This document shows, piece by piece, positions 19,301 through 26,556 of a stretch of 55,528 nucleotides of DNA. Numbering within the stretch: position 1 is the first letter of the stretch; each line of letters opens with the position of its first letter. The position numbers were made by a program, and so were the translations under genes. The stretch is taken from NCBI RefSeq assembly GCF_004114425.1, contig NZ_RDQF01000053.1:1-55528 (forward strand), in the 5' to 3' direction. A model generated the notes under the pieces. The model was not told the DNA's origin and did not search any database. It was given only the letters and a program-made list of their open reading frames with translations. The DNA comes from Bradyrhizobium vignae. Lineage in GTDB: Bacteria > Pseudomonadota > Alphaproteobacteria > Rhizobiales > Xanthobacteraceae.

Positions 19301-19750
19301 GAATATCGTGGCGCGGGTTACCAACTGGGAATCACGGCGCTATATGTGCTGTTGTGCCCGGCTTTGCTGCTTGGACAGGATTACGAGACTGCGATGGCGC
19401 TTATCGAGCGGGGCCTGACGACAACCACTCGCAATAGCGAACGGATATTTGAAGCCGAGCTGTATCGATTAAAAGCGCGTACCTTGATGCTTCGCGGTTC
19501 AAGAGATGCCGGAACCGAGTTGCTCCAAAAGGCCTTAACGACGGCAAGTGCCCAACGGGCCAAAGCTCTTGAACTCAGAGCCGCAATGGATCTTGCCGCC
19601 GTGTGGGTGGAGGAAGGCGACCGTGAAGAAGCGATCAAGGTCCTCACGCCCGTCTACGACTGGTTCACCGAGGGTTTTGAGACGCAGGACCTCAAGCAAG
19701 CACGGGCTCTGCTCGATCAACTGCGGTCTACAAGTGCAAGACCGCGATAG
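16376..19750 (+). CDS. Adenylate/guanylate cyclase with SAM domain, AAA ATPase and TPR region
   Basis: An 1124-residue relative of the protein at 2607-5975 with a different N-terminus. Residues 1-60 form a SAM (sterile alpha motif) domain (WLASIGLSEYAGRF...LTEQDLKDLGV). The class III cyclase domain (about 80-250) has FCDLVGSS and YMGDGV for the two metal Asp residues and TPNLAARLQ for the Asn/Arg pair. The ATPase part follows, with Walker A GEPGIGKS and Walker B-like IAFEDAHWADP. The C-terminal half is a TPR-type helical region. It is soluble. The start at 16376 has a GTAGG-type site just upstream. Probably makes cAMP in response to a signal received by the SAM or TPR parts; partner unknown. 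Confidence 0.9.
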   Translation: MTAIAEWLASIGLSEYAGRFAENAIDLSVLGDLTEQDLKDLGVLLGHRRKMLRAIAELRGDVPPAAPTGSKKVPREGAERRQLTVMFCDLVGSSALSVRLDPEDLRAVIGAYHACIAEIITKSEGIIARYMGDGVLAYFGFPQAHEDDAEQAIRAGLALVDAVANLKTEAGAVLQVRVGIATGMVVVGELIGEGAAKEQGVIGETPNLAARLQALAMPGTVLICESTRRLTEGQFEYRNVGPAILKGWVEPLPAWEVLGTSGVESRFQALHQTRLTPPIGRDEEIDLLLRRWHNATRGEGSAVVLTGEPGIGKSHIAQALEERLKETEPHVTLRLFCSAHHTNSALYPFIRQLERAARFERTDSPDVKFVKLQALLAQSGAAADQIVPPLANLLSVPAGDRYQLPDLNPHKRKEITLAALLMQLNTLAARQPVFIAFEDAHWADPTSLELLTLTLERVPQLRALVLITARPDFMPPWPGHAHVTTVSLTRLNRRNGAALIERVTAGKTLPKEVTDQILARTDGIPLFVEELTKTVLETGLLHEQDDHYVLSRPLPPMAIPTTLHASLMARLDRLAPVREVAQIGAVVGREFSYELLSIVAGLPRERLDEALGQLVRSELIFCRGEIPRAVYTFKHALVRDAAYSGLLKSRRAALHAMIADAFERHFLEIVEAQPETIAHHLTEAGLFEKATGYWLLAGRKAAMRSANLEAIAQLERGIETTIHLADGERKDRLELDFAVALGPCLIATQGPASNKAVATFARARELCERLRDPPEQLQIMFWLTTASVIRGELPVAQETIAALLHLTETRGDRPALLNATRGQAMIRLFMGRLTDAREAIERAVAEFEASSEDDRLAARAAGQDAGVADLALMSWVLWLLGHFDAASARMDAAIQRADVINHPHSQAYACYYASVLHALRGELSRAQRYADRCRSLSEEHGFRQWHGLAQAVRGICVTMLDPSSSAVEEIRAAMDEYRGAGYQLGITALYVLLCPALLLGQDYETAMALIERGLTTTTRNSERIFEAELYRLKARTLMLRGSRDAGTELLQKALTTASAQRAKALELRAAMDLAAVWVEEGDREEAIKVLTPVYDWFTEGFETQDLKQARALLDQLRSTSARPR

Positions 19751-19760
19751 TTCAGATCTG

Positions 19761-21221
19761 CTAACTCTCGGCGAGCGCTTTCTTCAGCTTTTGATAGTCA
19801 TCGCGAATTCGTCGCCAATCGGCATCTTGCTCGGGTCTTTCGTTGATGAAGAGCGGTTCTCCAGGATGGGGTGTATCCTTGTTTTGGCGATATTGCTTGA
19901 TCGCTTGTTCCGCAGACTCTCGCCCCAGCTTTCGCCCATTGTCCAGGTTGCTGTGATTCCATTTGAAGTTGATGTGCCCGGGGACGTGAATTTCGACAAC
20001 CGTGCCATTCCATACGTCGCTTGAACTGTGAACTTGCGAATCTTTGGCCTTCGAATTCTTAGTCTTCGCAGCATTATTCTTCGAAGCCTCAGCTCTTGTT
20101 TTCTTGTAATTCTGATCCTCCGCAGTGTTGTCTTTCGATGCGTCGCATTTCCGTTTGTCGTACCGGACGTGGTATTTGAACAGCTTCACGTCATCTTCGC
20201 CGACCGACGCTGCAAACAATTGGCAGAGATTTGCCAGCGCATCGTGAAGATTGTCCGGCTTTCGGATTTGTTTGGAATCGACAATCCGGCTAATCCATAT
20301 TTCATCGAGCTTTTGCCCTCTCACCTGGAGATCGAGCAGTCCCTCGAAATTGACCGTATCCACCAAGGCCCCTTCGCAGTAGGTCGTTCCATCGATCTCC
20401 ACGGTTTCTTCGATGAAGGGAAGAGCCGAGCACGCGCATAAGGACTGTGCGGTGATAGGGCCGCCGTATCTCTTCTTTATGCTTTCGTCGGTCTTGTTCA
20501 GCACCGGCATCGGACGATTTGCGAAGAACGTGAGCTCGTGACGATCCAGATCCCACGCGTTGTGAAAGATTAGGGGTTTCTTCTCCGCGTCGTCGCGACC
20601 GGATGGGGACAGCCGGTCGAATTTGATCTTCTTCATGAACTCGCTCTCCGGGTAGTTTATTCTGGAGAGTCCGTTGAACTTGGACAGGTACATCAGGGAT
20701 GTCAGATAGCGGATGAAGGGATTAGGAGCCATCACCTGGTTGAGTATCCATCGATTGAGATCTCCTTCGTCCAACCTCTTGAAAGATCTTCTTTCACCGG
20801 TCGGCAGTTGATCCATTACAATTGACAGGGATTCCTGGACGTAATCGAAGATCCTGTAGGGCTGCCATTGAAAGTCCTTATAATTTTTGGGGTCAGTAAC
20901 GAATTTGTTGAATGCGTCTATGTTGCTGCGCCAATCCGGCCCGAACACGGTGTTTATCGGGAAGCGCCTGTAGCCCTCATCGTCTCGAAATACGCCATCT
21001 CGGAAGAATTCGTAGGTTTCTTCGACCTTACCTTTAGCATTGGGTTTGTCTGATTGGTTGTAGACGATACCGACCCATGCACCGATGCAAGACAAAGACC
21101 ATACGTCGAAATGCAGGTCGGGCTGATTGGCAAGGGCTTCCAGAACCCCGATGTGCAGCCCCGCTGCCGGCCCACCTCCACCGAGCGTAATTGCTCTACG
21201 CGGCTCTCCGTTGGTTGGCAT
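19761..21221 (-). CDS. Patatin-like protein with substituted catalytic residues
   Basis: A 486-residue protein with a patatin-type N-terminus: the oxyanion loop GGGGPAAGLHIGVLEAL (about 14-30), then the nucleophile elbow. Where patatins have GxSxG, this protein reads SLSCIGAW, placing Cys45 at the nucleophile position and Leu for the first Gly. The DGG/DGA motif carrying the catalytic Asp appears as YCEGALVDTVNF, with Glu for Asp. The protein may be a lipid-binding or thioesterase-like variant, or inactive. A lysine/asparagine-rich low-complexity insert lies at about 357-399. No signal peptide. The start has GGGAGAA just upstream. It converges on the cyclase gene, with stop codons about 10 bases apart. 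Classical phospholipase activity should not be assumed. Confidence 0.8.
   Translation of the reverse strand: MPTNGEPRRAITLGGGGPAAGLHIGVLEALANQPDLHFDVWSLSCIGAWVGIVYNQSDKPNAKGKVEETYEFFRDGVFRDDEGYRRFPINTVFGPDWRSNIDAFNKFVTDPKNYKDFQWQPYRIFDYVQESLSIVMDQLPTGERRSFKRLDEGDLNRWILNQVMAPNPFIRYLTSLMYLSKFNGLSRINYPESEFMKKIKFDRLSPSGRDDAEKKPLIFHNAWDLDRHELTFFANRPMPVLNKTDESIKKRYGGPITAQSLCACSALPFIEETVEIDGTTYCEGALVDTVNFEGLLDLQVRGQKLDEIWISRIVDSKQIRKPDNLHDALANLCQLFAASVGEDDVKLFKYHVRYDKRKCDASKDNTAEDQNYKKTRAEASKNNAAKTKNSKAKDSQVHSSSDVWNGTVVEIHVPGHINFKWNHSNLDNGRKLGRESAEQAIKQYRQNKDTPHPGEPLFINERPEQDADWRRIRDDYQKLKKALAES
20020..20150 (-). repeat. Low-complexity Lys/Asn/Ala-rich coding insert
   Basis: Within the patatin-like gene this stretch is built from degenerate, A-rich codon runs (on the coding strand), giving alternating Lys, Ala, Asn and Glu. 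Its G+C is well below that of the flanking gene. It resembles a slippage-generated linker between two more ordinary parts of the protein. Confidence 0.5.
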
Positions 21222-21826
21222 TTGAATTCTCCCTACGCATTACTGTCGACGCTCCAATCAAGTTCTAAATTCCGCAACTGGCCGCAGATTAGTTCGTTTT
21301 CAAGCAATTGTGAAGTATATGCTGTGAGCGGGCAGGTTGTGATGGAAATCGAATACGGCAGCCGACCTGACGCAGAGCGGTGTAGATCACTCCTATCTTG
21401 TTCTTACCGAACGATCGGCGGGCCTGCTGGCTTACCCCTTTTTAGTCCCATCGCCCCATGATGTACCGGTTCTATCCGTAGTCGTTGAGCGGTCGCGCAG
21501 CCCACTCCGATGTCGACAGTGGGTCACGTCGATTGAGCTCGTCCCGAACCGGTCAGGATTCAGCCGACATTCGAGCAAATGTCGCGAACGGTCGAGAAGG
21601 GCCACGAGCGTAGCGTCGCCGCCATCCTCGACCCTGGTCCGTTCGCACCTCGCAAGCCGTCTCAAACGGGAACAGCTCTGAAGGCTCGGCGTGGACACCG
21701 CCAAGAAGCAAAGCAGAGGCAAGGGACGCATTCAGCTATCGATCGCCCCAGAGACAATCCGGAACGCCGCGCGACAATCTGGTCCCGCAGCAAAGTACAT
21801 TCATCTCGAAGCGCGATGTGGCCCAA
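21222..21826. other. Intergenic, degenerate remnants
   Basis: No convincing gene. Around 21530-21600 the sequence resembles the degenerate intergenic remnants also seen near 300, 24650 and 26100. Longer frames on both strands lack start sites and ordinary protein composition. Confidence 0.4.
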
Positions 21827-22303
21827 CTATTTTGGTGGACTGTCAGCGTTCCAGGTGTCTCGCCAATACAGCCATTTGCCGCCGACCTTTTTCGATACCG
21901 ACAACAACTTGCCGGTCTCGACAACCTTGCCTGCCTTATCCTTGACTGTATAGGAGCCCGAAGACCAACCCAGATTGCCGTTTGCGCCACCATCCTGTTT
22001 GTCGCTGAAGCTGAACACAAGGCCGGCTTTGGCTGCGTCTGACGCCATGTTCGCCAGGGAGGTGCGAATGGCGTCGCGGCCTATGACAGCCGGCGCATTG
22101 GGTGGCATCAGAACTGCGTGTTCGTCGTACAACTTCGCCATCACATCGCCATCGGCGGCGGTGAAGCCTTTCAGCCACGCCTGATCGGCGGCATGGAGTG
22201 CCTTCACTTCCGCGTCTGGTCCGGCGGCCCACGTCGGTAAGACGTCGGCGGAGAACATCATAAGGAACGCTATGACATATGCGGCCCGGACTGCTGTGCG
22301 CAT
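21827..22303 (-). CDS. Secreted DUF4440/SnoaL-like protein
   Basis: A 158-residue protein with a signal peptide (MRTAVRAAYVIAFLMMFSAD, cleavage probably near TWA-A). The mature domain has the NTF2-like fold pattern of DUF4440: an Asp/Trp-containing helix (AADQAWLKGFTAADGDVMAKL), then YDEHAVLMPPNAP and GRDAIRTSLANM, and C-terminal strands ending GGKWLYWRDTWN. Such proteins often bind small molecules or act as isomerase-like enzymes; the role here is unknown. The start has GGAGGGACAACC directly upstream. Probably periplasmic and monocistronic. Confidence 0.82.
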   Translation of the reverse strand: MRTAVRAAYVIAFLMMFSADVLPTWAAGPDAEVKALHAADQAWLKGFTAADGDVMAKLYDEHAVLMPPNAPAVIGRDAIRTSLANMASDAAKAGLVFSFSDKQDGGANGNLGWSSGSYTVKDKAGKVVETGKLLSVSKKVGGKWLYWRDTWNADSPPK

Positions 22304-23081
22304 GGTTGTCCCTCCACGTTGATGTCGATACGTTCAGGGTATCACTTCGGGCGCCCGAGGTAAGGCGGTTCCAGCGGAGTGCTCCCTACCTCCCTACCGG
22401 CGCTGAGAAGCTCTAGGCGCTGCTGAGAGAGAGAATTTCCGCAAGCTGACGACGCCACGCGAGGAGTCGCAGGTCGAGTGCCTAATCGGCGATAGATTGG
22501 TGATTTGCTCACGTACAAACATCGTCGTCCGGCAAGATCGGCCTTGGGTCATTCGCGTCGATCGGGTTCTCTGACGGCCGAAGGGCTTGTGCCTTGGCCG
22601 GCTAAGCAACTGGTTAAGACCTCGCGCCTCGAGGCTGGTATGGGTCAAAGCAGCAGTTAAAGCAGCCGCCGTATGAGGGTCTCCGGCAGACAGCCGAGAT
22701 GGCAGCCGCTGCAGCGGTGTTTGGATCGGCCGACGCAGTCCAGTTAAGCAACGAGCCGTTCAATTCGGCTGATCGATCAGATGAAGGAATGATGCGGCGT
22801 TGGGACAGCGTGGTTGTCGATTCACATCGCTTGCGCGAATAGAAGTTTGAGCATTGAATCAGCGCGGATAACCACAACTGCAAGTGGTTTCTCGGGTATG
22901 CCTGCCGCTCTCGCAGGATCAAGCGATGCAGAGAGTCGCCTGGGTTTCGGGCGCGTGATGGCTTCATGCGTAGCTGAACCGGAGAGCTACGCCTAGTCGC
23001 TCCTGCCAATTGATTGGGAGTAGCCACACGCGCCTCATGCGCGCCTAGCACGGTCGACGGCCAACAAACGGGAGGAGAACA
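22304..23081. other. Long intergenic stretch, no convincing gene
   Basis: Nearly 780 bases between two outward-facing genes. It must hold both promoters, but no clear -35/-10 pair was found. Frames on the minus strand (22614-23264) run across the start of the amidohydrolase gene and look like shadows. Confidence 0.4.
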
Positions 23082-24590
23082 ATGAGCAGCTGGCTTAGTG
23101 AGCGAGAACAGCGTCTGGTCGCGGGCGCGGAGGCAGCATCGGCGGCAACGCCTATCCCGACCCAGATTGTCTCCAATGGCGAATATCTCCCGCCCCCGCA
23201 GAGCGATACGCAAAAGAAAGTCGAGGCACGGATCAACGAGCTCGCTGAGGTCAACGGCAGACACCTCGGCTTAAGCCGCAGGCAGTTCTTGCACACGAGC
23301 TGCGGCATGGCGGCAGCGTTCCTCGCCATGAACGACATCTACGGCAATGTTTTCCAGGTCGCGCCCGCTGAAGCCCGCGAGCCCGAGCCGATGCTGGCCC
23401 GCGCGGAGAGCCTTGCAGGCCAATTCATCTTCGATGTCCAGACTCATTTCGTGCGGGACGACTTCGACCACAAGGAGCTGTTGGGGCTGGCGGACTTTGC
23501 GAGCCAGCACTGGAATCCGAAGATGAAGGAGGAAGGCGTCTCTTCGCTTGCCCGCTACAAATTCCAAAACTATGTGAAAGAGATCTACTACGACAGCGAC
23601 ACCAACATGGCGCTCCTGAGTGGCGCGCCCTTCGACGACCCGAGTTGGTGGCTGCTGTCCAATGAGCAGATCGTCAAGGCGCGAGAACTGATCAACGACT
23701 TCGCCGGTTCGCGCCGCCTGCTGGCGCATAGCGTCATCACCCCCAAGCAACCCGGCTGGATGGACGAGGTGGACAAGGCAATCGAGGTCTACAAACCGGA
23801 TTCCTGGAAGTCCTACACGATTGGCGATCCGCTGGCGCCCTCGAAGTTCCCATGGCGGCTCGACGATGAGCAGGTGATGTATCCGTTCTACGAGAAAGCA
23901 GTGAAGGCCGGCATCAACACGCTGTGCATCCACAAGGGGCTGCTGCCGCCCGATTACGAGAAGTCGTTCGCCGGCGTCTGGCAATATGCAACGGCGTGGG
24001 ACATCGGAAAGGCCGCGAAGGATTGGCCGCAGATGAACTTCGTGATCTATCACTCGGCGCTGCGGCCGTTCCTCGAGCTACCCGATCATGCGTGGGCGGA
24101 GTTCGAGCAGACCGGCCGTATCCAGTGGGCCACCGATCTCGCGGAAATCCCGCAGAAGCTCGGCGTCGCCAACGTCTATGCCGAGCTCGGCACGTCCTTT
24201 GCCAACTCGGCGGTGGCGCATCCCAAGTTCTGCGCCGCGCTGATCGGCACGCTGATCAAGGGAATGGGTGTTGACCACGTCATGTGGGGCACCGACTCGG
24301 TCTGGTACGGCTCACCGCAGTGGCAGATCGAGGCGCTGCGCCGGCTCGAAATCCCCGAGGATATGCAGAAGAAGTACGGCTTTGCGGCGCTTGGCGACGC
24401 GAACAGCGCTACCAAGCAGCTGATCTTCGCGGGCAACGCAACCAGGTTCTACAAGATCAAGCTGAAGGCGGCCGAGAACACCAGGATGCCGGCTTTTTCC
24501 GAGGACCGCCTCGCGGCGCTCAAGAAAGAGTACACACAAGCTTCGAAGCAACCGTCCAACCTGCGCTACGGCTACGTTCGCGCCGCCTAG
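23082..24590 (+). CDS. Tat-exported amidohydrolase-family protein
   Basis: A 502-residue metal-dependent hydrolase of the amidohydrolase-2 (TIM-barrel) type. The N-terminal ~70 residues precede a twin-arginine-like signal at LSRRQFLHTSCGMAAAFLAM, unusually far from the start. The catalytic part begins at FDVQTHFV, where the usual HxH metal motif reads QTH. Later signatures are CIHKGLLPP, VIYHSALRP and, near the end, the barrel Asp in MWGTDSVWYG. The start at 23082 is supported by GGGAGGAGA just upstream. No neighbouring gene suggests the substrate. The reaction is inferred only from fold; decarboxylase or lactonase activity is possible for this family. Confidence 0.82.
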   Translation: MSSWLSEREQRLVAGAEAASAATPIPTQIVSNGEYLPPPQSDTQKKVEARINELAEVNGRHLGLSRRQFLHTSCGMAAAFLAMNDIYGNVFQVAPAEAREPEPMLARAESLAGQFIFDVQTHFVRDDFDHKELLGLADFASQHWNPKMKEEGVSSLARYKFQNYVKEIYYDSDTNMALLSGAPFDDPSWWLLSNEQIVKARELINDFAGSRRLLAHSVITPKQPGWMDEVDKAIEVYKPDSWKSYTIGDPLAPSKFPWRLDDEQVMYPFYEKAVKAGINTLCIHKGLLPPDYEKSFAGVWQYATAWDIGKAAKDWPQMNFVIYHSALRPFLELPDHAWAEFEQTGRIQWATDLAEIPQKLGVANVYAELGTSFANSAVAHPKFCAALIGTLIKGMGVDHVMWGTDSVWYGSPQWQIEALRRLEIPEDMQKKYGFAALGDANSATKQLIFAGNATRFYKIKLKAAENTRMPAFSEDRLAALKKEYTQASKQPSNLRYGYVRAA

Positions 24591-24813
24591 GAACGATGCC
24601 AACAGCGTGGACGAGCTCGGCCGGCAATGGACGCGCGGCTGCCGCAAATCCGACTTCGGCTCAGGGTCGATCGCGCCGTTTCGCCCTCGACAACAAGCTT
24701 TCGGTAGGCTCCCATAAGCGGGCATGTAGCTGTACCGCATCAACGGAAGCGATGGGCCAGATTCGGAAGTCGCAGTTTGGGCGGCGAAATCCCGTTCGCT
24801 CCGGAATGGCCTG

Positions 24814-25947
24814 CTAGGGTATTTGATAAAGATGTACCCCGTAGCCTTCAAATTGGTCTTCGAAAGAACCTTGCGCGAGGGATACGCTACGCCCCTCGCC
24901 GATGACCCGAGCACTGGTCTGATGAACGTTATTGACCGTGATCCGCGCTGTGGACGGAGAGTTCTGCATCGCGACGGCAAAGATATACGTGTTGTCTTTG
25001 TACACCTTCACCATGGTTGCGATCGGGACCTGCGAGCTTACGGATATAGCCCCGGATACGCTTGGGCTCTTCAACGCTGGCGAGAGAGACAAGATCAATC
25101 GGTTCGTTTTCGTGACCTCCTCCACGATATCGGGGTAACGGAAGATGGCGTCCTCCCGGAAGGTTGGTTTAAACTCATGCACGAAATAAAAAATTCCTGT
25201 CGCGCCATGAACCAATGCCATCCAGATCTCCGCCCGAACTTCCGCCGCAGTCGGTCGACGAGTTGGATCTAGTGCCGTTGTCTCGAGCGCCATCCATACG
25301 CTTTGCCCATCGGTAGCCCTCTTCGCGAGATTGGTGACGCCACGCGCAACATATTCCAGCCTTCCCTTAACTTGGGGCGTAGTGGATCCCACTGGATAGA
25401 TGTCGTACGACAAGAGATCTGCACCTTGGATCGCAATATCGTAGTATCCCTGATCACCGTTGCAGGGACCACGACCGCGCCAGAATTCGTTGGCCACACC
25501 CTGCCCGAAATTGATCATGATCGGTCGCGTTGGATCCCGGGCTTTCATCTCTCGCGTACGCCGAGCGACTTCAATTGCTGGAATGCATGTTCCATACACT
25601 CCTGGCCCGATTGGTTGGGCATTGTCCGGTTCGTCTTCTTGCATCCACGCTTTTATAACGTGCCGGTTGACCGATTTCAGCGCAACGTCGTTTTGGCCGG
25701 CAATGGCGAACATATGCTGCCGCGCCAATGCGGCGAGTTGCTCTTCAGTGGGTCCTTCGTACAATCCCACAAAGGTATTGATCCCGATTGCCTTGTAAGA
25801 GGCAGCGCGAGTCGGCGATTGCAACCAAACGCCAATCGGGAAGAAGTTGGCATCGGTGGGAAATCCATTTACCTGCAACTCGCCACCCGATACGGGAGCT
25901 CCCACGAAGAGCAAGACTGCGACAACTATCCTGAAACCGAACGGCAT
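24814..25947 (-). CDS. Secreted TIM-barrel glycoside-hydrolase-like protein
   Basis: A 377-residue exported protein. The signal peptide is MPFGFRIVVAVLLFVGAPVSG; the mature start resembles GH42/GH5-type barrels (FFPIGVWLQSPTRAASYKAI, then GINTFVGLYEG). Strand-end motifs include AWMQEDEPDNAQP, with candidate catalytic Glu/Asp residues, and WMALETTALDP further on. A small beta-sandwich appears to follow (about 285-377). It may hydrolyse a polysaccharide, fitting its position beside an exopolysaccharide cluster, but I do not recognise a defined GH family. The start has GAGGTCGCGCC upstream. Confidence 0.65.
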   Translation of the reverse strand: MPFGFRIVVAVLLFVGAPVSGGELQVNGFPTDANFFPIGVWLQSPTRAASYKAIGINTFVGLYEGPTEEQLAALARQHMFAIAGQNDVALKSVNRHVIKAWMQEDEPDNAQPIGPGVYGTCIPAIEVARRTREMKARDPTRPIMINFGQGVANEFWRGRGPCNGDQGYYDIAIQGADLLSYDIYPVGSTTPQVKGRLEYVARGVTNLAKRATDGQSVWMALETTALDPTRRPTAAEVRAEIWMALVHGATGIFYFVHEFKPTFREDAIFRYPDIVEEVTKTNRLILSLSPALKSPSVSGAISVSSQVPIATMVKVYKDNTYIFAVAMQNSPSTARITVNNVHQTSARVIGEGRSVSLAQGSFEDQFEGYGVHLYQIP

Positions 25948-26556
25948 GGCGCGACCTCAGCTAAGTTGTTGACACCAATGAAGCGATCCCACGTCATCGC
26001 GTCGACTACTGGACCATCAAATGGAGCCTAGCATATTCAACCTAAGCCACCCGTACAGATGATGAAGGCAGAACCGCTCTGGACGAGGCGCGGCGGCCTA
26101 AGGTCGGCTTCGGGTCAGACTGAGAAAAGCTCGATGCGAGCAATTCGCGTCCGCTAGACCCAGCGAAGCAGACCTGAAGAGTGCAAGCCGCAAGCTTCGC
26201 CTATGGCCGGAACCGACATTCGGATCGGTAGACCGGAGCCGTCTACGGCGCGTCTTCTTGGCTGTGCCCGCAGGGTACAAACGCGACCACACCATCGCGC
26301 CGTGTGAGTTCGAATAAGTCACACCGTCAGCTTCGCAGCCGCAGGCTCAGCATCGGCTAGCTCGTTCGCCGCCAGCATCACCGGCTCGAGCAATATCTGT
26401 CTGATCACCGCAACCCCGTTAAGCGCGGCTCGCTGCGAATGAAAGCGCCACGTCATTAGGCGCAGGTTGCACAAGATTTAGACTGGCTTCCCTCAAGGCC
26501 TTCGCTCTTGGACGCCCAGCAAGCTGCACCTGCGCCGAGCAGGGCACGAGGAGCCT
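25948..26556. other. Intergenic, degenerate remnants
   Basis: No convincing gene. 26100-26230 contains a GTCGGCTTCGGGTCAGACTG-like stretch resembling remnants elsewhere in the window. A minus frame at 26098-26322 is Arg/Ser-rich and looks non-coding. Confidence 0.4.
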
